From positions 1,364,001 to 1,428,000 of the forward strand of contig NZ_JASGIV010000001.1 in the NCBI RefSeq assembly GCF_047654805.1: a stretch of 64,000 nt of DNA, read 5' to 3'. The notes under the pieces are model-generated. The model saw only the letters and a list, made by a program, of their open reading frames with translations. It was not told the DNA's origin and did not search any database. The position numbers and the translations under genes were made by a program. Source of the DNA: Pelomonas sp047654805 (lineage in GTDB: Bacteria; Pseudomonadota; Gammaproteobacteria; Burkholderiales; Burkholderiaceae_C). Below are positions 15,444 to 24,614 of this stretch, one piece after another (position 1 is the stretch's first letter; each line of letters begins with the position of its first letter).

Positions 15444-17585
15444 ATGTCTCAAAAACAAATGTCCCGCGCCGCGATTCCCGCGGCTGTCCTGATGGTCTGC
15501 AGCCCGGCCCTGTGGGCCGCGGACGGCGACCCCGCCGCGGAGGGCGCGGCGAACAAGCTCGACGTCGTCAAGGTGCAGGGTGTCAAACAGCCCTACAAGA
15601 CGCTGTCGGCCACCGGCGCGATGAAGACGGACACGCCGGTCCGGGACATGGCGCAGAGCGTGCGCGTGCTGTCGGCTGACATCCTTGACGATGCCGGCAT
15701 CACCAAGCTGGCCGATGCGCTGGACCTGGGCAGCGGCATCTCCAAGCAGAGCAATCTCGGCGGCCTGTGGGACAGCTATGCAATGCGCGGCTTCACCGGC
15801 GACCCCAACTTCGGTTCCGACTACATGGTCAACGGCTTCAACTACAGCCGTGGCTACAACGGCGTGCGCGATTCGGCCAACACGGCCTCGGTGGAGGTTC
15901 TGAAGGGGCCGGCATCGGCGTTGTACGGCCGCGGCGAGCCCGGTGGTACGGTCAACATCACGACCAAGAAGCCGCTGTTCGTGCCCGAGTACACGCTGGG
16001 CCTGTCGGGCGGCAGTTACTCCACCTTCCGCCAGACGGCCGATCTCAGCGGGCCCATCAGCTCCGAGATCGCCTACCGCCTGAACGCCGCGCACGAGAAG
16101 GGCGACAGCTACCGCGACTTCGTCAAGTCCGAGCGCACTCTTGTTTCGCCGTCCTTCCTGTGGATGCTGGGTGAGGACACGACACTGTCCTATGAGCTGG
16201 AGTATTCCAAGCAGGAGGCCAGCTTCGACCGCGGCGTGGTGGCCGTGAACGGCAAGCTGGACGTCGTACCACGCTCGCGCTATTTCGGCGAGGCCAACGA
16301 CGGCCCGCACGTCATCAAGACCACCGGCAACCAGGTCTTCCTGCAGCACTACTTCAACGACGACTGGTCCATTCAGACCGGTGTGAGCTACCGCGAGAGT
16401 TCCATCAAGGGCATCTCGACCGAGGTGAGTGCATTCAAGGCCGGCAGCACCAGCGTCGTGAACCGCCAGCGCCGCACGCGCGACAACCAGGCACTGGACG
16501 TGTCGGGCCGTTTCGAGTTGCTGGGCAAGGTGCGCGCGGCCGGCATGCAGCACAACCTGCTGTTCGGCGTCGATGCCTACAAGTTCACCGACAACCGCCT
16601 GCAGTTCCGCGTGCGCAACGTGCCGGCGCTTGAACTGGACATCTACAACCCCGTCTACGGCAATGTGCCACCCGCCTTCCCGGCCACGCCGTTGACCTGG
16701 ACGCACGAGGAGCAGCGCTCCAAGTCGGTCTACGGTCAGGACCAGATCGACTTGTCGGCGCAGTGGAAGCTGCTGCTGGGCGTGCGTTACGACAGCTACG
16801 ACCAGTCTGTTCTGAACCGCAACAGCAGCAAGACGGTGGAGCAGTCGCTGAGCGCCACTTCGCCGCGCGCCGGTCTGGTCTATCAACCCAGCAAGACCGT
16901 CTCCCTGTATGCCACGGCGTCCAAGAGCTTCCGCCCCAACAGCGGCGTGAGCCGCGCCTTTGAGTCTTTCCCGGCCGAGAAGGGAAAGTCCACCGAGGTC
17001 GGCGCCAAGTACGACTCGGCCGACGGCAAGATCAGCAGCACGCTGGCGATCTACAAGATCTCCAAGAACAACGTGCTGACACCCGACCCCGTGGATCCCA
17101 ACAACTTCTCCATCGCAGCCGGCGAGGTGCAGAGCAAGGGCATCGAGTTTGACCTGGGCGGCGAGGTCGCGGCTGGCCTGCGTCTGTCGGCGGCCTATGC
17201 CTTCACCGATGCCAAGGTCACGCAGGACAACAATACCTTCTTGGTCGGGCGCCAACTCGCCAATGTGCCACGTCACAGCGCCAATCTGATGCTGGTGCAG
17301 GCGTTCAAGCTGGGGGGCAATGCAGCGACGGCAGGCGTGGGCCTGAACTACGTCGGTCAGCGCGAGGGCGCCGTGGCGCCGCTAGTGGCGGCCGACGACT
17401 TCAAGCTGCCGGCCTACACGAGCGTCAAGCTGATCGGCAGCTATGCCGTCGGCAAGTCCTGGAAGTTCTCGCTTGACGTCGACAACGTCTTCGACAAGAC
17501 CTACTACAGCAGCTCCTACAGCCAGATGTGGGTCTTCCCCGGCAATGGCCGCAAGTTCACGCTGGCGGGTCAGTACAAGTTCTGA
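15444..17585 (+). CDS. TonB-dependent siderophore-type receptor
   Basis: 713-residue outer-membrane receptor importing a metal chelate or similar ligand with TonB energy. A signal peptide ends at SPALWA. A TonB-box-like DVVKVQG is followed by the plug domain (TDTPVRDMAQSVRVLSADIL ... VEVLKGPASALYGRGEPGGT with VNITTKKP). A 22-strand barrel ends with FPGNGRKFTLAGQYKF, including the terminal Phe. ACAGGAG precedes the ATG. It starts 74 bp after the RND pump in the same direction, so it may be co-transcribed. Coupling of an efflux operon with an uptake receptor is unusual. No Fur box could be recognised upstream. Ligand unknown; the plug/barrel pattern is of the ferrichrome/coprogen type. Confidence 0.9.
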   Translation: MSQKQMSRAAIPAAVLMVCSPALWAADGDPAAEGAANKLDVVKVQGVKQPYKTLSATGAMKTDTPVRDMAQSVRVLSADILDDAGITKLADALDLGSGISKQSNLGGLWDSYAMRGFTGDPNFGSDYMVNGFNYSRGYNGVRDSANTASVEVLKGPASALYGRGEPGGTVNITTKKPLFVPEYTLGLSGGSYSTFRQTADLSGPISSEIAYRLNAAHEKGDSYRDFVKSERTLVSPSFLWMLGEDTTLSYELEYSKQEASFDRGVVAVNGKLDVVPRSRYFGEANDGPHVIKTTGNQVFLQHYFNDDWSIQTGVSYRESSIKGISTEVSAFKAGSTSVVNRQRRTRDNQALDVSGRFELLGKVRAAGMQHNLLFGVDAYKFTDNRLQFRVRNVPALELDIYNPVYGNVPPAFPATPLTWTHEEQRSKSVYGQDQIDLSAQWKLLLGVRYDSYDQSVLNRNSSKTVEQSLSATSPRAGLVYQPSKTVSLYATASKSFRPNSGVSRAFESFPAEKGKSTEVGAKYDSADGKISSTLAIYKISKNNVLTPDPVDPNNFSIAAGEVQSKGIEFDLGGEVAAGLRLSAAYAFTDAKVTQDNNTFLVGRQLANVPRHSANLMLVQAFKLGGNAATAGVGLNYVGQREGAVAPLVAADDFKLPAYTSVKLIGSYAVGKSWKFSLDVDNVFDKTYYSSSYSQMWVFPGNGRKFTLAGQYKF

Positions 17586-17840
17586 TGTCGGTGACCGCCA
17601 CGGCCATCCCCGCAGTCCATGATGCTCCTGCATCACTGGAGCGGGCGTGGCCTGGCCATCTCCGGGCCGGCCCTGAGCCGGGACGGCCTCGCCACAGCGT
17701 TGCCGCTGCATCCGGAGCGGCAACGCGCAGGGCGTTGGCTATGGCAGCCCTGCTGATGGCTAGGCTGCCGTGGCTGGCGCCGGTCGTCGACCCGGGGCGC
17801 ATCTCTTCTTGATCTGGAAGTCAATTACAGCGAGTCCATC

Positions 17841-19031
17841 ATGTCCATATCCACCACCCTGCCACGCATCGCGGTGCCGAGCAGCACTGCCGTGCACAAG
17901 TCGCGCATTACATCCATCGACGCGCTGCGCGGCTTCGTGATGATCGTGATGATGCTCGACCACGTGCGTGAGCACCTGTACCTGCACTTGAACGTCACCG
18001 ACCCGATGACCGTGCCTGGCACGCCCACCGACCTGTACTTCTCGCGGTTGGCGGCGCACTTCTGCGCGCCGGTGTTCGTGTTCCTGACGGGCCTTTCGGC
18101 CTGGCTCTACGCCAATCCGCCGAGTGGCACGCCGCGCAATGTGCGCGAGTTCTTGCTCAAGCGCGGGCTGCTGCTGATCGCCCTGGAGCTGACGGTGGTG
18201 AACTTCGCCTGGCAAGGCAAGTACGAGGTGCTCTACCTTCAGGTGATGTGGGCGATCGGCTTCAGCATGGTGGTGCTGGCCCTTCTGTCGGGGCTGCCGC
18301 GCTGGCTGCTGGCGACGCTTGGTTTCGTCATCGTTTGCGGCCACAACGCGGTGGCAGGCTATGTCGTGCCGGCCGACAGCCCGTGGTATCCGCTGTGGAC
18401 GCTGATGCTGCATCGCGGCTGGCTGGTGGCCGAGGGGGTGGTCAAGGTCAAGCTCAGCTATCCGGCGCTGCCCTGGGTCGGCGTCATCCTGCTGGGCTAC
18501 ACGTTTGCGCCGCTGTTCTCGTCAGCCGTCGATGCGTTGAAGCGCCGCCGTACGCTCATCGTCACCGGCCTTGCCTGCTGGGCCGTCCTGCTCGTGTTGC
18601 GTGGCTTCAACATCTACGGTGAGAACGCGCCGTGGACACCTCAGTCGACGACGCTGGAGACGGTGAAGGTGTGGCTGAACTTCACCAAGTACCCGCCGTC
18701 GCTGGACTTCTTGCTGATGACGCTCGGCGGGGGGCTGCTCATGCTGGCGGCGCTGGAGTTCGCCGACAACGGCTTCACCAAGGTCTGCACGACTTTTGGT
18801 GGTGCCCCCATGTTCTATTACATCGTCCACCTTTATGTGCTGATGGTCAGCTATCGCATCGCATTCGCCATCGTCGGACCCAACCAGGGCACGCGTTTTG
18901 GGGTTGATGTCGATTCGTTCTGGATCGTCTGGGTCGTCTGGCTGGCGGTGACTGCGTTGCTCTACTTCCCAGTGAAGGCCTACGGCGAGTTCAAGCGGCG
19001 CACGAGCATCGGCTGGGTGAAGTATTTCTGA
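17841..19031 (+). CDS. DUF1624 (heparan-alpha-glucosaminide acetyltransferase-like) membrane protein
   Basis: 396-residue integral membrane protein with about ten hydrophobic helices. The N-terminal motif RITSIDALRGFVMIVMMLDH then VREH is diagnostic of DUF1624/acyltransferase-3-like proteins, in which the His may take part in acyl transfer across the membrane. Further conserved pieces are FVFLTGLSAWLYA and MFYYIVHLYVLMV. The acceptor is unknown. It lies 255 bp after the TonB receptor and 29 bp before an aldehyde dehydrogenase, all in the same direction. The 17586-17840 stretch before it shows no convincing gene. Confidence 0.82.
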   Translation: MSISTTLPRIAVPSSTAVHKSRITSIDALRGFVMIVMMLDHVREHLYLHLNVTDPMTVPGTPTDLYFSRLAAHFCAPVFVFLTGLSAWLYANPPSGTPRNVREFLLKRGLLLIALELTVVNFAWQGKYEVLYLQVMWAIGFSMVVLALLSGLPRWLLATLGFVIVCGHNAVAGYVVPADSPWYPLWTLMLHRGWLVAEGVVKVKLSYPALPWVGVILLGYTFAPLFSSAVDALKRRRTLIVTGLACWAVLLVLRGFNIYGENAPWTPQSTTLETVKVWLNFTKYPPSLDFLLMTLGGGLLMLAALEFADNGFTKVCTTFGGAPMFYYIVHLYVLMVSYRIAFAIVGPNQGTRFGVDVDSFWIVWVVWLAVTALLYFPVKAYGEFKRRTSIGWVKYF

Positions 19032-19060
19032 GCCACGGGCTCCATCGGAAGAGACTTGAT

Positions 19061-20488
19061 ATGGCAGTCATGAACGACACCCGCTTCTACATCGATGGCC
19101 AGTGGGTCGATCGTCCCGAAGCACCCCGCATCGCGGTGGTCGATCCCGTTTCCGAACGTGTCGTGGGCCACGTGGCCGCCGGCTCGGCGGCCGACGTCGA
19201 CCTGGCCGTGCGTGCTGCGCGGCGCGCTTTTGAAAGCTTCTCGCGCAGCACGGTCGAACAAAGGTTGGCCCTGCTCAAGCGCGTCCTCGCGCTGCTGGAG
19301 GAGCGCGCCGAGCTGTTTGCCCGGGCCATCGTCGCTGAGATGGGAGCCGCGATCAGCTTCGCACGCGCGTCCCATGTCCCCTTCGGCATTGCTCACGTAC
19401 GTGCGCAGATCGAGGTGCTGCAGCGCTACGCTTTCCTGTCGAACGCGGGCGGCATCGCCACGGTGAAGGAGCCGATCGGAGTGTGCGCACTGATCACGCC
19501 TTGGAACTGGCCGCTCTACCAAGTCACCGCCAAGGTGGCTCCCGCCATCGCCGCGGGCTGTACCGTTGTGCTGAAGCCCAGCGAGCTGTCGCCCTACAGC
19601 GCGCAACTGTTCGCGCAGGTGATGCACGACGCAGGCACGCCGGCCGGGGTGTTCAACCTGGTCGGAGGCACTGGGGAGGTCGTTGGTGCGGCGCTGTCCG
19701 AGCATCCGGAGGTCGACATGATCTCCATTACCGGATCGACCCGCGCCGGCGTGCTGGTGGCACAGGCTGCCGCGGTGACGGTCAAGCGCGTGGTGCAGGA
19801 GCTCGGCGGCAAGTCGCCCAACGTCTTCCTGGACGATGCCGACTTCGAGCAAGGCGTCGCGAAAGGCGTTCTGGCCGGCATGCGCAATGTGGGCCAGTCC
19901 TGCAGCGCGCCGACGCGAATGCTGGTGCCGGCCTCCCGGATGGCCGAGGTGGAGGCCCTGGCCGCGCGGGCAGTGGCCAGCATCCAGGTCGGGGACCCCC
20001 ATGATGCAAAGACCACCATGGGCCCCATCGCCAACGCCGCGCAGTTCAGGCGAGTCCAGGAGATGATCGCGGTCGGCATCGACGAGGGTGCAACGCTGGT
20101 CTGCGGCGGTCCCGGTCGCCCCGCCGGCCTGGCTGAGGGGTTCTTCGCGCAGCCGACGATCTTCTCGAACGTGACGCCCGACATGCGAGTGGCCCGCGAG
20201 GAGATCTTCGGCCCGGTGCTGGTGATCATGCCTTACCGCGACGAGGAGGAGGCCATCGCGCTGGCCAACGACACCATCTACGGTCTCGGGGCCCATGTGC
20301 AGTCGGGCGACATCGATCGAGCGCGGCGCGTGGCGGGCCGTATTCGCGCCGGCCAGGTGCTCATCAACTATCCGTCCTGGAGCGCCCATGCGCCGTTCGG
20401 CGGTTACAAGCGTTCGGGAAACGGACGCGAGTACGGTGTCCACGGCCTGGAAGAGTACCTGGAGACCAAGGCCATCCTCGGCTACTGA
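19061..20488 (+). CDS. NAD(P)-dependent aldehyde dehydrogenase
   Basis: 475-residue ALDH-superfamily enzyme that oxidises an aldehyde to its acid. Seen are the active-site Asn region ITPWNWPLYQ, the nucleotide-binding SITGSTRAG, the general-base Glu in QELGGKSPNVF, and the catalytic Cys in NVGQSCSAPTRM. EEIFGPVLVIMPY and the C-terminal SWSAHAPFGGYKRSGNGREY are also typical. The ATG at 19061 is followed by MAVMNDTRFYIDGQWVDRP, a normal N-terminus. It is 6 bp from the stop of the convergent LysR gene. It probably works on an aldehyde produced by the amino-acid genes on either side; substrate not determinable. Confidence 0.92.
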   Translation: MAVMNDTRFYIDGQWVDRPEAPRIAVVDPVSERVVGHVAAGSAADVDLAVRAARRAFESFSRSTVEQRLALLKRVLALLEERAELFARAIVAEMGAAISFARASHVPFGIAHVRAQIEVLQRYAFLSNAGGIATVKEPIGVCALITPWNWPLYQVTAKVAPAIAAGCTVVLKPSELSPYSAQLFAQVMHDAGTPAGVFNLVGGTGEVVGAALSEHPEVDMISITGSTRAGVLVAQAAAVTVKRVVQELGGKSPNVFLDDADFEQGVAKGVLAGMRNVGQSCSAPTRMLVPASRMAEVEALAARAVASIQVGDPHDAKTTMGPIANAAQFRRVQEMIAVGIDEGATLVCGGPGRPAGLAEGFFAQPTIFSNVTPDMRVAREEIFGPVLVIMPYRDEEEAIALANDTIYGLGAHVQSGDIDRARRVAGRIRAGQVLINYPSWSAHAPFGGYKRSGNGREYGVHGLEEYLETKAILGY

Positions 20489-20494
20489 AGGCCG

Positions 20495-21400
20495 TCAGCG
20501 CCACGGCGCCGGATTGAGCGCCTGCCGCAGTTTTGCCAGAAAGGCGGTGGTGCGCGCGCTGCGGCCGTGCCGGGAGCCGAGCATCGCCACCACGTCGGCC
20601 GACGGTGCCTCCCAGTCGGGCAGCACGACGCACAGCCGGCCTCGCGCCAGATCGTCGGCCACGTGCCATTCGGAGCGGATGGCCACCCCCATGCCGGCCA
20701 GCGCCCAGTCGCGCACGACCGCTCCGTCGTTGCTCGACATCGCGGGGTGGATGCGCACCGTCGCGACGTCGCGGCCGCGCCGCCGCTTGAAACGCCACAG
20801 CGTGACGTCCTCGTCGTTCTCCCGCACCACCAGGCAGCGGTGTCTGGTCAGGTTTTCTGGCGTTGTGATGGCTTCGTTGTGCCTGAGGTAGGCCGGGCTT
20901 GCACAAAGCACGCGTCGGTTCGGCGCCAGTGTCGTGACGATCTGGTTTGGCGGCCCTGGCGGTCCGATGTGGATGACCACGTCGCAGCTCTCGATCAGCC
21001 GGGCGCCGGGATGGTCCGAAAGATCCAGAGAGATAGTCACGCCGCCGTGCTCGCGGGCGAACTCCTCCACGACCGGCGCGACGTGCAGCCGGCCGAAGCC
21101 GTAGGGAGCTGCCACGCGCAGGTGGCCGCTGACCTTGTGGGTCCGGTCAGCCAGCGCCTCTGCCAGCGCTTCCATCGTGGCGGCCACTTGCCGCCCATGC
21201 GCTGCGACCAGCGCTCCCTCATCGGTCAGGGTGGTGTGGCGCCCTGTGCGATCCATCAGGCGCACCCCGGCGCGTGCCTCCAGAGCCTGCAGGCGCTGCG
21301 ACACGGCGGGTGGCGTGACATTGAGCTTGCGTGCTGCCTCGGCCAGCGAGGCCGATTCCGCCAGAACGGCGAAGAAGGCGAGATCGTCGGAGCCAATCAT
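20495..21400 (-). CDS. LysR family transcriptional regulator
   Basis: 301-residue LTTR. The N-terminal winged helix-turn-helix (FFAVLAESASLAEAARKLNV then TPPAVSQRLQALEARAG) is followed by a periplasmic-binding-like effector domain (HLRVAAPYGFGRLHVAPVVE ... GMGVAIRSEWHVADDL). The ATG at 21400 is preferred over an in-frame TTG at 21421. It is divergent from the D-serine-dehydratase-like gene, with about 95 bp between the start codons, so it most likely controls that operon and itself from the shared region. Confidence 0.9.
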   Translation of the reverse strand: MIGSDDLAFFAVLAESASLAEAARKLNVTPPAVSQRLQALEARAGVRLMDRTGRHTTLTDEGALVAAHGRQVAATMEALAEALADRTHKVSGHLRVAAPYGFGRLHVAPVVEEFAREHGGVTISLDLSDHPGARLIESCDVVIHIGPPGPPNQIVTTLAPNRRVLCASPAYLRHNEAITTPENLTRHRCLVVRENDEDVTLWRFKRRRGRDVATVRIHPAMSSNDGAVVRDWALAGMGVAIRSEWHVADDLARGRLCVVLPDWEAPSADVVAMLGSRHGRSARTTAFLAKLRQALNPAPWR

Positions 21401-21495
21401 TAAGTTCAAGCTTATCTTCAAATGTACTAATCGTAAATTGCTGACTTACACGTTGGTTCACACAATGACATCTGCCAACTGATGAGGAGATCGCT
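21401..21495. promoter_or_regulatory. Divergent LysR / PLP-enzyme promoter region
   Basis: AT-rich compared with its surroundings and holds both promoters. LysR-type T-N11-A half sites could be drawn in TTCAAGCTTATCTTCAAATG, but none is compelling. TTGCTG (17-bp spacer) CACAAT is a weak sigma-70 candidate toward the PLP enzyme. GATGAGGAG just before the GTG at 21496 is its ribosome-binding site. Confidence 0.4.
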
Positions 21496-22665
21496 GTGAC
21501 CGAGGCCGTGACCGCGCCAAGAACCGCTGTAGTAACGCTGCAGGACCTGGAGACGCCTTGCCTGGTGCTTGACGTGGATCGCATGGAGCGCAACGTCGCG
21601 CGGCTGCGTACAAGGTTGGCCGGGCTTGGTGTCGGGATGCGGCCTCACCTGAAGACCTGCAAGTCGGTGGCGGTGGCGCACCGAGTGATGGCCTCACCCG
21701 CCGGCCCCGCAACGGTCTCCACGCTCAAGGAGGCCGAGCATTTCGCGGCGGCAGGAGTACGCGACATGATCTACGCGGTGGGCATCACGCCGGCCAAGCT
21801 TGGGCAGGTGCTGGCGCTGAGGGGCAGGGGTGTCGACCTCGCCGTGCTGCTCGATACCGTGGCGCAGGCAGAGGCCGTGGCGGCGGCATCGCGCGAGGCG
21901 GGTACTTCCATTCCAGCGCTGATCGAGATCGATTGCGATGGCCATCGCTCGGGAGTTCGGCCAGACGATGCCCAACACCTCCTGGCGATCGGTCGGGCGC
22001 TCCAGCAGGGGGCGGAGCTGCGCGGAGTGCTGACCCATGCCGGAGGTAGCTACGCCGCGCGGGGCGACGAGGCGCTTCGACAATGTGCTGAGCAAGAGAG
22101 GCGCGGCGTGGTCGAGGCCGCCGCCGTGTTGCGCGGAGCCGGCCTGCCTTGCCCGGTGGTGAGCCTGGGCTCGACGCCGACTGCCCACAGCGCGGCTGAC
22201 CTGACGGGTGTCACCGAGGTGCGGGCCGGCGTGTTCGTCTTCTTCGACCTCGTCATGGCGGGCATCGGGGTCTGCCGCATCGAGGACATTGCACTGTCCG
22301 TCATGGCTACGGTGATTGGCCACCAGCGCGACAAGGGGTGGATCCTCGTTGATGCGGGCTGGATGGCGATGTCGCAGGACCGGGGCACGTCGAAGCAGGC
22401 CGTCAACCAGGGCTACGGCCTCGTTTGCAACCTGGCCGGCGAGGCCTATCCCGACCTCCTGTTGGCCGATGCGAACCAGGAGCATGGCATCGTGACCGTG
22501 CGTCCCGGCTCGGCGGCCAGCCTGCCGGGTCTGGCGATTGGCGACCGCGTTCGCATCCTGCCCAACCATGCCTGCGCGACCGGCGCACAGCACCGCAGCT
22601 ATCACGTGGTGCGTGGCGCCGACATGGCGGTACAGGCCGAGTGGCCCCGTTTTGGGGGCTGGTGA
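21496..22665 (+). CDS. DSD1-family PLP enzyme: D-serine / D-3-hydroxyaspartate dehydratase or D-threonine aldolase
   Basis: 389-residue fold-type III PLP enzyme with an alanine-racemase-like N-terminal barrel and a C-terminal D-serine-dehydratase-like domain. The Schiff-base lysine lies in GMRPHLKTCKS. The metal-site segment is ILPNHACATGAQH. The His-x-Cys arrangement is that of zinc-dependent D-serine dehydratases, whereas D-threonine aldolases usually have His-x-Asp, so a dehydratase is favoured. A dehydratase would release an enamine/imine. The RidA gene two genes downstream would hydrolyse that product, which supports the reading. Start is GTG at 21496 after GATGAGGAG. Regulated probably by the divergent LysR protein. 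Confidence 0.82.
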   Translation: MTEAVTAPRTAVVTLQDLETPCLVLDVDRMERNVARLRTRLAGLGVGMRPHLKTCKSVAVAHRVMASPAGPATVSTLKEAEHFAAAGVRDMIYAVGITPAKLGQVLALRGRGVDLAVLLDTVAQAEAVAAASREAGTSIPALIEIDCDGHRSGVRPDDAQHLLAIGRALQQGAELRGVLTHAGGSYAARGDEALRQCAEQERRGVVEAAAVLRGAGLPCPVVSLGSTPTAHSAADLTGVTEVRAGVFVFFDLVMAGIGVCRIEDIALSVMATVIGHQRDKGWILVDAGWMAMSQDRGTSKQAVNQGYGLVCNLAGEAYPDLLLADANQEHGIVTVRPGSAASLPGLAIGDRVRILPNHACATGAQHRSYHVVRGADMAVQAEWPRFGGW

Positions 22666-22711
22666 TGTTCCACGCTTCCTTCTTCGTCCGCAGCTACACG
22701 AGACTCCAAGA

Positions 22712-24037
22712 ATGCCTGCTCCGCTGACCCTCGTTGAATCGACTCCCGAGCTGCCGGATCAGGCCGATGTCGTCGTCATCGGCGGCGGCATCGTCGGTGT
22801 TTTCAGCGCCTACTATCTTGCGCGCCGCGGCTTGAAGGTCGCGCTGGTGGAGAAGGGGCGTGTCGGCGCGGAGCAGTCCAGCCGCAACTGGGGCTGGTGC
22901 CGACAGCAGAATCGCGACGCCCGCGAGCTGCCGATGGCAGCCAAGGCTCTTGACCTCTGGGAACAGTTCGCCGCCGAGGCCGGAGAGGACACCGGTTTCA
23001 GGCGCTGCGGTCTGCTGTATCTCAGCAACGACGACGCAGAATTGGCCGGGTGGGCGCGCTGGGGCGAGTTCGCCCGCGGCGCGGGCGTGAAGACGCAGAT
23101 GCTGAGCACCGCGGCTGCGGCTGAGCACGGGCGGGTGACCGGCAAGCCCTGGAAGGGCGGCGTCCTTTCACCGACCGACGGCACGGCGGACCCCTCGCGT
23201 GCCGCCCCGGCAGTAGCGCGTGCGCTCAAGCGGCTCGGCGGCAGCGTTCATCAGGGCTGCGCGGCCCGGGGGCTCGAGACCGAGGCTGGTCGGCTCTCGG
23301 CGGTGGTCACCGAGCAAGGCACCATCCGCACCCGGGCCGCCGTGCTGGCGGGGGGGGCCTGGGCCTCGTCCTTCTGCCGCCAGTACGGCCTGCGCTTCCC
23401 GCAGGCCACCATCCGACAGACCGTGATGGCGGTGGCTCCGGGGGCCACCGAACTCCCTGCGACGCTACACACCGCCAGGGTCTCGATCACACGGCGTGGG
23501 GACGGCGGCTACCTGCTGGCGATCAGCGGGCGCGCCCGTGTCGACCCGACGCCGCAGTTCCTGCGCTTCGCGCCCCAGTTCCTGCCGATGTTCCTGCGCC
23601 GCTGGCGCAGCCTGTCGCCTGGCGGACTGGAAGGCGTGCGTTCCGGCCACGAGAGCCTGGCGCGCTGGCGAACTGACCGGCCAACGCCGATGGAGTGCAT
23701 GCGTATCCTGGATCCGGCGGTGGACCGCAGGGTCGTGCGACTGACCCACAGCCGCGCGCTCGAACTCGTTCCTGCACTGCGGGAACGTGCGGTCACGGGG
23801 GCATGGGCGGGCTACATCGACAGCACGCCGGACGGCGTGCCCGGCATCGGCGAGATGAGCGGGCTGCCAGGCCTGGTGCTGGCAGCTGGCTTCAGCGGAC
23901 ATGGGTTCGGTATAGGGCCCGGCGCGGGCCACCTGATCGCCGACATCGTCAGCGGCGCGACGCCCATCGTTGCACCCGGACCCTATCACCCAGACCGCTT
24001 CCTGGCCTCCGCATGGGGCAAGGTCGCGGAGTTCTAG
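22712..24037 (+). CDS. DadA-like FAD-dependent oxidoreductase (paralogue 2)
   Basis: 441-residue DAO-superfamily flavoenzyme, the same length as the gene at 7181-8506 and very similar. It has VVVIGGGIVGVFSAYYLARR, the identical SSRNWGWCRQQNRDARELP block, GYIDSTPDGVPGIGEMSG and AAGFSGHGFGIGPGAGHL. ATG at 22712 is chosen because the upstream frame overlaps the preceding gene in another frame. It sits between the D-serine-dehydratase-like gene and ridA in one direction. It could oxidise a D-amino acid or glycine-type amine to an imine that RidA clears. Substrate not proven. Confidence 0.88.
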   Translation: MPAPLTLVESTPELPDQADVVVIGGGIVGVFSAYYLARRGLKVALVEKGRVGAEQSSRNWGWCRQQNRDARELPMAAKALDLWEQFAAEAGEDTGFRRCGLLYLSNDDAELAGWARWGEFARGAGVKTQMLSTAAAAEHGRVTGKPWKGGVLSPTDGTADPSRAAPAVARALKRLGGSVHQGCAARGLETEAGRLSAVVTEQGTIRTRAAVLAGGAWASSFCRQYGLRFPQATIRQTVMAVAPGATELPATLHTARVSITRRGDGGYLLAISGRARVDPTPQFLRFAPQFLPMFLRRWRSLSPGGLEGVRSGHESLARWRTDRPTPMECMRILDPAVDRRVVRLTHSRALELVPALRERAVTGAWAGYIDSTPDGVPGIGEMSGLPGLVLAAGFSGHGFGIGPGAGHLIADIVSGATPIVAPGPYHPDRFLASAWGKVAEF

Positions 24038-24080
24038 CCGGCTCCCCGCCCCATCTGGCTCGCCTCTTTCATCTAACGAC

Positions 24081-24500
24081 ATGGACCCGCGCATCATCAT
24101 CCCTCCCGTCGCCGCTGGCATGGCTGCGCCGGCCGGCCACTACAGCCATGCCGTCTGCCATGGCGGGCTGGCTTTCATATCCGGCCAGCTTGGCGTCAGG
24201 CCGGACGGCACGCACACTGCCGAGTTGCCCTTCGAGGATCAGGTGCGCCAGACGCTGATGAACCTGCGCCTGGCGCTTGAATCGGCCGGCGCGGATCTGG
24301 GCAGCGTGGTCCGGGTGACGGCCTACATCGTCGGCGTCGAACACTGGCCCCGGTTCAACGCCGTCTACGCGTCGGTAATGGGCCCGGCCAGGCCTGCGCG
24401 CACCGTCGTGCCCGTCCATGAGCTTCACCATGGCTACCTGTTGGAGGTCGACGCCATTGCGGTGCGCAGCCACCCCGGCGGCGTGTCGGTGCCATCCTGA
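24081..24500 (+). CDS. ridA: RidA family reactive imine/enamine deaminase
   Basis: 139-residue RidA/YjgF-like protein that hydrolyses 2-aminoacrylate-type enamines and imines to ketones and ammonia. Typical pieces are FISGQLGVRPDG, QVRQTLMNLRLALESAGADL, VVRVTAYIVGVEHWPRFNAV, and the segment RPARTVVPVHELHHG containing the catalytic Arg. Start ATG at 24081, 43 bp after the oxidase stop. Placement after a PLP dehydratase and a flavin oxidase, both of which produce imines, indicates a dedicated detoxification or turnover step for the pathway. Confidence 0.9.
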   Translation: MDPRIIIPPVAAGMAAPAGHYSHAVCHGGLAFISGQLGVRPDGTHTAELPFEDQVRQTLMNLRLALESAGADLGSVVRVTAYIVGVEHWPRFNAVYASVMGPARPARTVVPVHELHHGYLLEVDAIAVRSHPGGVSVPS

Positions 24501-24614
24501 CGGGGTCGGTGGCGGCAGGTTGTGTGCCCGTGCTGGCGCAAAGCGCAATTTGCTGTGGCGCGGGTGAGGTCAAACGGCCGAATCGGTGGAGCGCCCGGCC
24601 CTAAGCTATCCGGC

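Noticed and set aside
17528..17812. Short rightward frames between the TonB receptor and the DUF1624 gene, considered as a PepSY-type remnant
   Set aside because: No segment matches a PepSY or other family convincingly; the composition is that of random GC-rich DNA.
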